Shown here piece after piece: positions 5,824 to 14,378 of a stretch of DNA of 53,977 bases. Position 1 is the stretch's first letter, and every line of letters begins with the position of its first letter. The stretch spans positions 1 to 53,977 of the forward strand of contig CAJOND010000050.1 in assembly GCA_905236675.1 (NCBI GenBank), written 5' to 3'. A program made the translations under genes and the position numbers. Origin of the DNA: Candidatus Rifleibacteriota bacterium (GTDB lineage: Bacteria > Muiribacteriota > Ozemobacteria > Ozemobacterales > Ozemobacteraceae). The notes beneath the pieces were generated by a model. That model was not told where the DNA came from. It did not search any database and saw only the letters and a program-made list of their open reading frames with translations.

Positions 5824-8312
5824 TCACTTAGACACAATATTATTGCTGTTTACTTGAGTTGCTGTGGCATCCCATTCGTAGACTGTAGCATTTTCAGTAA
5901 TAAGCATATTCTTACCATCACCAGCAGCTATACTTACAACAGGTGAATCCAAATCTAAGATGAGTTTTACAGGAGTTGTGAAAGTATTAGCACCCCAAGT
6001 CCAGACTTCACGGTTAGTTCCATTGTCGGTCAAAACAAGACCTTGATTTTTACCTGCTTTAATAGAACGAATATTTTTTGCAACATAAATATCTTTCGCT
6101 TTATCGTCACCATCGAAAAATACTTCGTTCATACCTGCATCAGTATTGGTTCTGCCAAGCTGTTTATTTTCATTGGCACCCTAAGTTAGAAGTTTATACA
6201 TGTTGGGGTTTTTCTTAGCATCAGCGTCGTTCTTTGCAAGTATTATGGAGAATGTATCACCAGCTGCAGCAGCAATTACAGTATGGTTTTCATCAACATA
6301 AGTTTTTCCTCCTGTCAGATTAAACAAAGAATTGTTTAATCTGAATATTCCACCAAAGTAGTCCTTTATTAATCCCTGAGCCTGTTTATTTGTATCAATG
6401 CCAAAGAACATGTTGAATGGTGCAAGGCGTTCCCAAGTAGTTAAGTAACTACTATCTTTCCATTCATAAATAGGAACATTATCATAAATAGGGAATCCCC
6501 AAAGATAACCTACTATTTCTCTACGGGTACCTATTTTTTTGCCTGTCTGAAAACGAATTCTAGATTCAAAAATGACTTCATAATCACCTTCTGGCAATTT
6601 AGCAACAGTCTCGTCTCCTTTTTTCAAAGTAGGGTCAAAGTTTACCAGCCAAGTCTTCTTTAGTGGGTCATAAAAGTCTGTCTGATCTTTATCTACAGAA
6701 CCACCTTGAATAAGATAAATATTATTCATATCATCGGAAGTAATACCGTCTTTATAGGTTCCTACATCATTAGGATTATCTGTTGTCGGAGGATTTTTTG
6801 GAACAAGTTTAGCTCTAAAATCAACAACAGAGCGATAAGGCTTACCAGAAAATAAATTTACTCCGTCTATATAATCTCCAGTTGAAAAGTAAGCTGAGTT
6901 TGCATCAAGTACCACTTGAAAATTATCAACTTTAGTGTCTTCGTCAACATGAAGAGGTGTAAGTGGATTTGGAACTTTATTAGAAGGAACATTATCAAAG
7001 CCCCAGGATTCAGCCCGTTCTTTTATACAGTCATCACAACGACATCCCCCAAAATGTCTCCAATTTCTATTACCACTTTCACATTCACTACAATGGCATC
7101 TGTCTAAATGCTTTGAACGATTATCATAACGTGTAACGTCTCTTACCTCTTTGCATAAATCACAATCACAATTTTCAGATAAACTGTCACCACCCCATGG
7201 ATTCATATTCCTTCTATCACAGGCAGATATATATCTAAATTCACTCCAATCAAAAACTTTATGTGGACAGTTTGGATTATATTCTTTGCAATTTCTGCAA
7301 TGATGAGGATGTGCCCCATATTTATCTTCTAAATATGACTTAATAGGATTTGCATCATCTTTATAAGGAGTTAAATCTACATAACTATTTGAAGTTACGG
7401 TCGGTATGGCTTCTTTATCAGAGATTAAAACCGCTTCATTAGAAGAAAAAGAAGTTTTAGCATTTCCATTTTTATCTTTTTTTTGGGTTATTTGTTGTTT
7501 GCTATTATCGCCCCAGCCGTAAACATCACCGTTAGAAGTCAGTGCAAGCACATGTTTGTTACCACCTATAGCAAAAACTATATCAGATAAAATACCAGAA
7601 GAACTATCGGTTAGACTTTTCCATTTAACCTGACCTTCAGTGCCCGAAATAATATTGTCGTTATTAATTCCAAAATAGGTTTTGTTACCTGTTGCAGCAA
7701 CCATAACTCTGTTATTACCAAAGATTTCACCGTCATAAAGGTATCTGGCTTTGCCGTCTACTCCAAGAGCTAAGTCCTTGTTTAACTGCCACACTGGAGC
7801 TTTTATATTTTCAACTTTAACTAGTTTGTTATTATTTATCTTGTATAAGATACCATTCCTATTCCAAGCATATGCACCATAGTTTGTGTATTCAACACCT
7901 GGTTTAACATAGATTGCTTTTATATTGTTTTTGAAGTCATAACCTTTTGAACCAGATTTTGCTATCCAACAAGAGTATTCATTATGAAGTGACTTTTGAG
8001 CATCTATTGTCGTTGTTGCAACAAAAGCATTGTTATTGTAAAAAAACTTAGGTGATTGATTACTTGAAGTTATTTTTTCGCTTTTCTTATCAATACTCAT
8101 ATCATCTAAATTTACTGATGAAATAGAGTTAAGCCCTTCTTTATAGGCGTCACAGGCTGCACCATCTGCTGCCCAGATTATACGGTTTGCTTCATCTTTC
8201 GCATTAGTGTTTGTTATTTCGGTTTCAGAATTTGATATTAAAAAAGGAACCACTGCCGCAGTAGTTATATCCCAACCAAAACTATTGCTAAAACAGTGCC
8301 TTTTCTATTCAT
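5824..8312 (-). pseudogene. RCC1-propeller surface protein, pseudogene (frameshift plus nonsense codon)
   Basis: Read from ATG 8312, the frame gives MNRKGTVLAIVLVGI then TAA at about 8265. A shifted frame continues TTAAVVPFLIS and runs open to TAG at 6183-6181. The same frame then resumes directly (GANENKQLGRTNTD...) to 5824. At the TAG an RCC1 motif 'LLT-W-GANENKQLG' expects TGG, so this is a Trp-to-stop change. The protein would have an N-terminal membrane helix, RCC1-type repeats (VYGWGDNSKQQ, VWTWGANTFT) and a Cys-rich insert with CxxC pairs (HCRNCKEYN, CDCDLC, CHCSEC, CRCDDC). It is a paralogue of the divergent gene at 8496. Confidence 0.8.
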
Positions 8313-8495
8313 GAATTATACACCAAAGTCAAGTTAATTTTTGTAAATTATCGTAAAGTACATCATAAAACTAAACAAGTAGTAACTTTATTTTTTTACC
8401 AAGACAAAGTTTCCCTGGCGATGATTTCTTTATTTCTTGCAATTTAAACGTTGTTATGGTATAAATGGGAACCATTTGTAAATTTAGGTGATAAA

Positions 8496-10955
8496 ATGAA
8501 TAATATAAAATTTAATTATAAAAATAAAAAAGGTGTAATATTACCTTTTGTAGCAATAGGCGTTCTTGCTGTTGCTGGTCTTGTTCCCTTTTTATATGAA
8601 AACACTGATGCAAATACCAAGGTTTCTCAAAGTTTTGATGAAGCCAATAAAATTATTTGGGCAATGGAAAGTGCCGCCCAAGATAAACTAAGGAATGGAA
8701 ATATTAATTCTGTTTCTAAAGGCTTAGGCGATCAAACTGTTTATAGAGAAGTCAAAGGTGATGTGAAGTTTAATTATGGGGCTAGCACTTCTAGTCCTAA
8801 CTTTCAGGCTATAGGTGAAGTTGTTCAATATAATTCCTATTTAAATAAACATTTTTGTGTGCTAGCCAATGGAACTAGTAGTAAAACTGATGAAATCGTT
8901 AATTTAAGAAGCATTTCTTGCGGTTATGTAAAACCAGGTGTTGCAACTATAAACAACACTACTTATGCTTGGGATAAAAATGGTAAGCTTTATGAAATAA
9001 ATAATAAAAATGAATTGGTTCCCGTTTCAAGCGTTGGTGGCAAGGTTTGGCAGGTCGTTGCTGGTAAAAATAATAATCCAGTAGTATTGAATACAGCCTT
9101 AGATGCTTATCCTTTAATATATGATTCTTTTTCTGATTCTTATACACAGGGAAATAAAGTTAAAAATCTTTATCAGCTAGCTAATGCTAGTGTTGATGAT
9201 TCTTTTGCTATAACAACAAGCAATAACCTTGTTGATATTAGTGGTAAAAATATATTTGACGATGGCAACGTTGAAGATTTGGCAGTAGGAAGCAATCATG
9301 GATTGTTTTTAGTAGCCAAAGACCCAAATAATGCAGCAAAAGGATATGATCTTTATGGTTGGGGCAACAACGAAAGTAAGCAAATTAACTGCCTTTCTAG
9401 CGATAAAGAATACTCATCACCTACTATAGTGAATTGTTCCCTTAAAGCCCCAACGGGTGTTTATTCTGGTTCAATTTCTCCAATGAATGATTTTACAACT
9501 ATTAAAGATTATTTTCAGGGAACTTATAAATTCCCTACAAATACCTCTAGTGCCTGTTATGTAGAAAATCCTTATAAGGCAGGAGAAAAAGCATATCATA
9601 AAGGTTCTAATGTTGATAACTGTACTTGTCCGCTCTGCCTAGATGTTTGGGACTTACATAGCCAGAATGTATCTTTGAAAACAAATTTGGTAATATCTGA
9701 GCCTCAAGAAATAACTAATCTCCAACTGATGCTTGACAATGATGGTTGTAGCAGAATTATGTCAAACCTTCCTTCTGAAACAGAAACAGTTAAAGTGTTA
9801 GGTTACTATATTTCTGGTTATAAGACTTTCAATCAAAATAATTATGACCCTAATGAGATAACTGTTGAGCAATATTGGTTGAGTACAAGGTATTATTATT
9901 ATGATAAAATAAATGAAAAATATGTTAGAATAAGAAATGGGGAAAAGTATCCTATTTACAGCTATGGAGAAACAGAAAAAACTATTTCTACTGAAACCCT
10001 ATACACAAAATGTACTTTAACCCAAGTTGATGAAAATGGGAATGCTACTGGTAATGGGGTTTCTTTTATAGCAAAAAATAATCTAGATAATACTTCAAGT
10101 ATAGTTACTCCACTTGGAAGTGTTTATTTACTTGATTTTGACGACTCCCTTCAAACTTGCTATGATGTTACTGGCAAAAATGTGATTTCAAATGATGGTT
10201 ATACTATTCCTGAAGGAAGATATTCCATAAAATGGGAATACTCTAAGAACTTAGGGAAAACCTATACTGCTTTCGCTGATGACGCTCTATTTTGGGGTAT
10301 AGACCCTAAAGCAATTTCAGAAGAAGAACTCATTGCGAAGAAAGAAGGTTCAACTTATGGTAGTGGTGGGCATTGGGGTTCTACACAGCTTTCGCTGAGT
10401 CAAAACCAGCTTTTTGGTTCAATTTTCAGACTTAACAGCAATATGTTTAACTTAAGAGGTGGTCTGGAATACGATGACGAAGTTCCCACTTACTATGCTC
10501 TTGCCGCTGGTGATAATTACTCTTTGGCAATTATTGTAAGAAATACAGATATGCCGACAGATGGTTCTAAGCCAACAGCTTTTCATATTATTGGCTGGGG
10601 CGATGATTCCTATGGTCAGCTTGGCATAGGCGTAGCATCTGGTCCTCAGAAAATGACTATTTTACCAATAAGTTCTGATGTTGTTTCAAATTACAGAGAT
10701 TTACAAGCAGGAAAATACCATGCCCTATTCTTGACTAAAGATGGTAAAGTATATTCTTGGGGTGGTTCAACAACTAAGGCTAACCCACATCCTATAGAAG
10801 CCTTGAATTCCTTAAGCGGTGGCAAGTTTATTGTTTCTGTTTCTGCTGGTAACGACTGTTCTTCAGCAGTAGATAACGAAGGCAATATCTACACTTGGAC
10901 AGTAAGCAACGAAACTCCTGTTGTTATAGCTGGTGGGAATAGTTTTGGACAGTAA
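8496..10955 (+). CDS. Membrane-anchored RCC1-repeat surface protein (possible pilus-associated adhesin)
   Basis: 819 residues from the ATG with AGGTGA 7 nt upstream; a longer frame begins at 8451 without support. N-terminus NYKNKKGVILPFVAIGVLAV plus AGLVPFL is a basic segment and one membrane helix in the style of PilX/TadE minor pilins. RCC1 signatures occur at the front (LYGWGNNESKQ) and end (IIGWGDDSYGQLGIG, VYSWGGSTT, IYTWTVSN), separated by a long central domain containing a single CTCPLC motif. RCC1 repeats form a seven-bladed propeller. A propeller on a pilin-like anchor recalls PilY1-type tip adhesins, which is inference. Divergent paralogue at 5824-8312 is dead. A terminator follows at 10995. 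Confidence 0.7.
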   Translation: MNNIKFNYKNKKGVILPFVAIGVLAVAGLVPFLYENTDANTKVSQSFDEANKIIWAMESAAQDKLRNGNINSVSKGLGDQTVYREVKGDVKFNYGASTSSPNFQAIGEVVQYNSYLNKHFCVLANGTSSKTDEIVNLRSISCGYVKPGVATINNTTYAWDKNGKLYEINNKNELVPVSSVGGKVWQVVAGKNNNPVVLNTALDAYPLIYDSFSDSYTQGNKVKNLYQLANASVDDSFAITTSNNLVDISGKNIFDDGNVEDLAVGSNHGLFLVAKDPNNAAKGYDLYGWGNNESKQINCLSSDKEYSSPTIVNCSLKAPTGVYSGSISPMNDFTTIKDYFQGTYKFPTNTSSACYVENPYKAGEKAYHKGSNVDNCTCPLCLDVWDLHSQNVSLKTNLVISEPQEITNLQLMLDNDGCSRIMSNLPSETETVKVLGYYISGYKTFNQNNYDPNEITVEQYWLSTRYYYYDKINEKYVRIRNGEKYPIYSYGETEKTISTETLYTKCTLTQVDENGNATGNGVSFIAKNNLDNTSSIVTPLGSVYLLDFDDSLQTCYDVTGKNVISNDGYTIPEGRYSIKWEYSKNLGKTYTAFADDALFWGIDPKAISEEELIAKKEGSTYGSGGHWGSTQLSLSQNQLFGSIFRLNSNMFNLRGGLEYDDEVPTYYALAAGDNYSLAIIVRNTDMPTDGSKPTAFHIIGWGDDSYGQLGIGVASGPQKMTILPISSDVVSNYRDLQAGKYHALFLTKDGKVYSWGGSTTKANPHPIEALNSLSGGKFIVSVSAGNDCSSAVDNEGNIYTWTVSNETPVVIAGGNSFGQ

Positions 10956-10994
10956 GTCAGTTATTAGATTTAATCACTGAAGTAACAATAAAAA

Positions 10995-11021
10995 ACTTCC
11001 CCTTTATGGGGAAGTTTTTTT
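10995..11021 (+). terminator. Rho-independent terminator of the RCC1 gene
   Basis: The stem acttcccc (10995-11002) / ggggaagt (11008-11015) has a 5-nt loop and is followed by T7. It lies 40 bp after the stop codon. Its stem words (cttcccc/ggggaag) match a module of the mosaic repeats that begin 20 bp further on. Confidence 0.9.
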
Positions 11022-11035
11022 GTCTCTTCTAAAAT

Positions 11036-11230
11036 GTGCCCCTCGACCGCATTGCTTTGCAATGCAGCCCCCTCACCGTCTGCCTTTGGCAGCCAGCCCC
11101 CTCAGTCACTACGTGACAGCTCCCCCACAAAGCGGGGGAGCTTCTTATAAGATCTTCCCCCTTTGGGAGAAGTGGATTTTGCGTAGCAAAAGACGAAAGG
11201 GGCTGAAAAGCGTTAGCTTTTCGGTCGTTC
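11036..11230. repeat. Mosaic palindromic repeat array D (left flank of the DUF559 gene)
   Basis: Module order is gcattgc-ttt-gcaatgc, CTGCC-ttt-GGCAG, GTCAC-tac-GTGAC, CTCCCCCACAAAGCGGGGGAG, cttccccctttgggagaag, ttttgcgtagcaaaa and gaaaagcgttagcttttc, with CAGCCCCCTCA linkers. The last two modules directly follow the stop codon of the DUF559 gene. The first four modules recur in the same orientation on the other side of the gene (array E). Confidence 0.88.
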
Positions 11231-11233
11231 TAA

Positions 11234-11596
11234 TTATGAATACAATTCCTTTAATCTTTCTTTCATAACCAAATCAATATAATAGCAAACATCATCAAAT
11301 TTCTTGTTTACATCAAGATTACCGAATCTAAGAACTCTATAACCTAATTTTTCTAAAAATAGAGTTCGATTTTCATCATATTTGCTTTGTTTATCCATTT
11401 GATGTTGTATTCCATCTATTTCGATAACCAATTTGGTCTCTTTACAGAAAAAATCAACTATAAAATTACCTATTGGGTGTTGTCTACGTATTTTAAAAGG
11501 ATATTTACGTAAATAGATATACCAGAGTTTGTTCTCTTCATTAGTTGAATAATTTCGTAAATTTTTAATACGCGTTCTTTGTTTGTGAGTAAGCAT
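11234..11596 (-). CDS. DUF559 endonuclease-domain protein (Vsr/PD-(D/E)XK-like)
   Basis: 120 residues, typical full length for stand-alone DUF559 proteins. Motifs are NEENKLWYIYLR (19-30), FKIRRQHPIGNFIVDFFCKE (34-53), VIEIDGIQHQ (57-66), then the RVLRF strand (87-91). D48, E59, D61 and H65 are candidate catalytic residues of the PD-(D/E)XK fold. Family members are predicted DNA nucleases, mostly uncharacterised. It is the only gene inside a segment bracketed by direct copies of a repeat array (11036-11230 and 11703-11827), and its 3' end occurs twice more beside other arrays. That context suggests a mobile or homing role. GAGGAG precedes the ATG by 3 nt. Confidence 0.85.
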   Translation of the reverse strand: MLTHKQRTRIKNLRNYSTNEENKLWYIYLRKYPFKIRRQHPIGNFIVDFFCKETKLVIEIDGIQHQMDKQSKYDENRTLFLEKLGYRVLRFGNLDVNKKFDDVCYYIDLVMKERLKELYS

Positions 11597-11602
11597 TGTC
11601 TC

Positions 11603-11657
11603 CTCGATTGATTAAAAATTAGTGCGTATTTTCTTGCACATATAGTAATCAACCGAG
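11603..11657. repeat. Nested inverted repeat upstream of the DUF559 gene
   Basis: The arms ctcgattgatta (11603-11614) and taatcaaccgag (11646-11657) pair with one mismatch and enclose a smaller gtgc...gcac hairpin. It covers the ribosome-binding region and promoter side of the DUF559 gene and could regulate it or mark an element boundary. Confidence 0.55.
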
Positions 11658-11702
11658 AAAGGGAAATTGGACAAAATACTATGTAAAGAAATGTAAAGTT
11701 AC

Positions 11703-11827
11703 GGATGCTATGCATTGCAGCACCCTCACCGTCTGCCTTTGGCAGCCAGCCCCCTCTACCGCATTGCTTTGCATTGCAGCCCCCTCAGTCACTACGTGAC
11801 AGCTCCCCCGCTTTGCGGGGGAGCTTC
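11703..11827. repeat. Mosaic palindromic repeat array E (right flank of the DUF559 gene)
   Basis: Modules are gctatgcattgc, CTGCC-ttt-GGCAG, gcattgctttgcattgc, GTCAC-tac-GTGAC and CTCCCCC-gctttgc-GGGGGAG, in direct orientation to array D. It ends 13 bp after the stop codon of the last gene of the pilus operon (11840), so its G/C-rich hairpins probably also act as the operon's 3' end. Confidence 0.85.
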
Positions 11828-11839
11828 ATTGATCCTAAT

Positions 11840-12280
11840 TTATCTTGTAGCAGGGAAAACAATAAAATTCAGTATATGATTATGTTCGCCTTTGGAACCT
11901 TTTAAAGTTATTTTTAAACAATCTGAAACTTCAATATTACTTCCGTTTTTCTTATAGGTATAAGTATTCACATCGCTATTTGTAACTTTTTCTATTATTA
12001 CTCCACTGGGTAATTCATAATTATTTCCAACAGTATTTACTGCAAGACTGCTAATTATCCCATTAATATTATCTAAGCTAGCAATTTCATTATCAAAAAT
12101 AATTCGACGAGAAATAACTGTGCTAACCTCTTGAAGAGAATTAACAATAACTTCTTGAGTTGTAATCTCATTAAATCCGCCAAAAGAACGAAACATAAAA
12201 GGAATAGCACTTACAGCCAAAATTGATATTATAACCACTACCAACAATAATTCTATGAGAGTAAAAGCTTTTTTATTCAT
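11840..12280 (-). CDS. Prepilin-like protein (minor pilin/pseudopilin, GspH-like)
   Basis: 146 residues with the prepilin signal MNKKA^FTLIELLLVVVIIS; the residue before the cleavage site is Ala instead of the usual Gly, which prepilin peptidases sometimes accept. Glu5 of the mature protein is present. The head domain is small and has one Cys. It is the last gene of the pilus operon, 11 bp after the previous gene. By length and position it is a minor pilin that primes or caps the fibre; the exact class is not certain. Confidence 0.75.
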   Translation of the reverse strand: MNKKAFTLIELLLVVVIISILAVSAIPFMFRSFGGFNEITTQEVIVNSLQEVSTVISRRIIFDNEIASLDNINGIISSLAVNTVGNNYELPSGVIIEKVTNSDVNTYTYKKNGSNIEVSDCLKITLKGSKGEHNHILNFIVFPATR

Positions 12281-12291
12281 AGTTTTTTCCT

Positions 12292-12750
12292 TTAGAAAGT
12301 AACTGTCTTTATAATAGTAGAAATATTATCAAAATCTGGTGCGGTAACAGTAATTACACAGACTTTACCACTAGTTATATTGCTATTTGTAGGAGGATCT
12401 TCTCGCTTCAAAGATAATTGAAGTTTTGTAGCACCATCAGGATGAACCATAGAAGCTATTGGTATTTCTACTAATTCTATATCTTTTAAACTTCCTGTGT
12501 TAGTAACAGTATCAACCCCAGAAATAGCTAAAGCTTCACCTAACTTTTCATAGCCCTTAGCTTTCATTAGCATTAACACATTATTTGCAGCAGTCTGTGT
12601 TTTTATTTTGGCAATTCCCAAGGCAGTAAAGTTACCTGTTGTAGCAAGCATATAAGCCATTGAAAGAAATACAAAAGCCAGCATAGGCAAAGCTACAACA
12701 AGTTCAATAAGGCTTATACCAGATTTCTTTTTCGTTGTTTTCATATTCAT
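12292..12750 (-). CDS. Prepilin-like protein (PilV/GspI-like)
   Basis: 152 residues. The leader MNMKTTKKKSG^ISLIELVVA has Ile at mature position 1 and keeps Glu5. The helix continues LPMLAFVFLSMAYMLATTGN, resembling the PilV/GspI group. Its ATG overlaps the stop of the preceding gene by 4 nt (12747-12750), indicating translational coupling. Expected role is a minor pilin of the initiation/tip complex. Confidence 0.75.
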   Translation of the reverse strand: MNMKTTKKKSGISLIELVVALPMLAFVFLSMAYMLATTGNFTALGIAKIKTQTAANNVLMLMKAKGYEKLGEALAISGVDTVTNTGSLKDIELVEIPIASMVHPDGATKLQLSLKREDPPTNSNITSGKVCVITVTAPDFDNISTIIKTVTF

Positions 12751-13133
12751 TTAACAGCTATTGATTTTGAATAGCCATTCCTTTTTATTGTAATTGTTTG
12801 GTTTTCAGGAGAAACTTTTCCATCTATTCCAAAAGTAAAACTCTTATCTGAAGATATATCAATTGAGAAATTTGATGGTAACTTATAGCTATTATCGCCT
12901 ATCATAATTGTTCCATCTGATTTAAAGGTGATCGTAGATTCATTTACACGTCCAATACTTCTAGCAGTTGCAATAAGATTAGTTGTCATCTGTTCAGCAG
13001 TACCATCATTTCTAGTGAAATAAGCTTCACTATAGTTAGGTATGGCCACTACAGCTAATATTGCAAGTACAGCAATTACTAAGAGCAATTCCATCAAAGT
13101 AAAACCACTAGATTTTTTTATATGATTTAGCAT
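12747..13133 (-). CDS. Prepilin-like protein (GspG/GspH-like)
   Basis: 128 residues with a textbook leader, MLNHIKKSSG^FTLMELLLV, then IAVLAILAVVAIPNYSEAYF, including the Pro-Asn-Tyr turn common in major pilins and GspG. The head is short and lacks the calcium-site residues I would expect for GspG, so GspH or a short pilin is possible. First of three prepilin genes downstream of the inner-membrane platform protein. Confidence 0.75.
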   Translation of the reverse strand: MLNHIKKSSGFTLMELLLVIAVLAILAVVAIPNYSEAYFTRNDGTAEQMTTNLIATARSIGRVNESTITFKSDGTIMIGDNSYKLPSNFSIDISSDKSFTFGIDGKVSPENQTITIKRNGYSKSIAVK

Positions 13134-13146
13134 ATTCTTTACTCTT

Positions 13147-14367
13147 TTACTTAGGTCTTATGAAACTCATCTTAAACAATGGAATGAATACAGCTATCAT
13201 AATGAATCCAACTAGAACAGCCATAATTACTATTAGACAGGGTTCCATAACACTTAAAGCTGCTTTAATAGCTGCATTAAGCTGCTCATCATAATAGGTA
13301 GCTATTTCGTTAAACATGGAATCCATTGTCCCTGTTGTTTCACCAGTTTCAATGAGTTTCTGTGCCATTGGCGGGAAAATAGGGTCATCTTCAAGAGCTG
13401 ATTTCAAATTACTACCCTGGTCTATATATTCTTTCATTTTATGAACAGTAGCTTTGGGAGTAGGAAGAGTCATAGTATTTTCTATAGCAAGCAATAATTC
13501 TCTTAATGGAACGCCTGCTTGCAATAAGAGACCCATTGATTCTGAAATCTGAACAACAAAATACCTTTTTGTAACATCTCTGAGAACAGGTATTTTGAGA
13601 GAAAATTCTCCAAGAGTATTACGACCACTTTCTGTAATAGCATAATAAATAAATAATATTACAATTAAAACAAAACCAACAATAACGGCTATCCAGTTAG
13701 TTGAAACAAAATTACTTATAGAGATAAGAATTTTTGTTGCCATTGGCAACTCTAAACCTGCTTTGGAGAATAAATCAGCAAATCTAGGAACAGCAAATCC
13801 CATAAGCACTATTAATACAATTGAAGCTACTAAAAGTAAAACACAGGGATAAGCTAAAGCACCTATTATTTGTCCTTTTAAGGCCATTCTTCTCTTACTG
13901 CTGGCTGCAAGTTTAACCAAAACCTGCTCTAATACACCACCTGTTTCCCCAACTCTGACCATAGCAACTGTAAACTTGTCAAAGATATCCATATGATGAC
14001 TTAATGCTTCTGAGAATGAAGCACCATTATATACTCTGGATCTTAAGTCTTCTAAGCAAGCTTTGAAAGTAGGATTTGTTTCGCCATGTTCCAAAGATTG
14101 AAGAGCTTCTGCTAAGCTGACTCCGCACTTAATCATAATAGAAAGCTGAATTAAGAAAGTGGAAATGCTTTCAGCGGATACTCTTCTATTAAATATATTC
14201 AAATCTGCTTCTAGAACCTGAGTATCTTCTTTCGCTTCATTTATAGAAGTAACCAAAAAACCTTTATTCCCTAAAATGCTTATGGCAGCAGCCTCATCCT
14301 GGGCTTCTATTTTATCGGTTACAATTTTTCCTTCTGAATCTTTGGCCTGATATTCAAAAAATGCCAT
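13147..14367 (-). CDS. pilC: Type IV pilus/T2SS inner-membrane platform protein PilC/GspF
   Basis: 406 residues, the usual length. N-terminal FEYQAKDSEGKIV opening, two T2SSF domains (about residues 70-190 and 275-395) and three hydrophobic segments (about 170-195, 220-245 and 370-395). The family signatures 'VRVGETGG' (about 137-144) and 'LIETGETTGTMD' are present. It sits in the inner membrane and couples the PilB ATPase to pilin polymerisation. The gene follows pilB by 11 bp. Confidence 0.93.
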   Translation of the reverse strand: MAFFEYQAKDSEGKIVTDKIEAQDEAAAISILGNKGFLVTSINEAKEDTQVLEADLNIFNRRVSAESISTFLIQLSIMIKCGVSLAEALQSLEHGETNPTFKACLEDLRSRVYNGASFSEALSHHMDIFDKFTVAMVRVGETGGVLEQVLVKLAASSKRRMALKGQIIGALAYPCVLLLVASIVLIVLMGFAVPRFADLFSKAGLELPMATKILISISNFVSTNWIAVIVGFVLIVILFIYYAITESGRNTLGEFSLKIPVLRDVTKRYFVVQISESMGLLLQAGVPLRELLLAIENTMTLPTPKATVHKMKEYIDQGSNLKSALEDDPIFPPMAQKLIETGETTGTMDSMFNEIATYYDEQLNAAIKAALSVMEPCLIVIMAVLVGFIMIAVFIPLFKMSFIRPK

Positions 14368-14378
14368 TTTTTACTCCT

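Noticed and set aside
12292..13133. Operon-internal frameshift in the prepilin genes
   Set aside because: The 4-nt ATGA overlap is normal coupling; each frame has its own complete prepilin leader.
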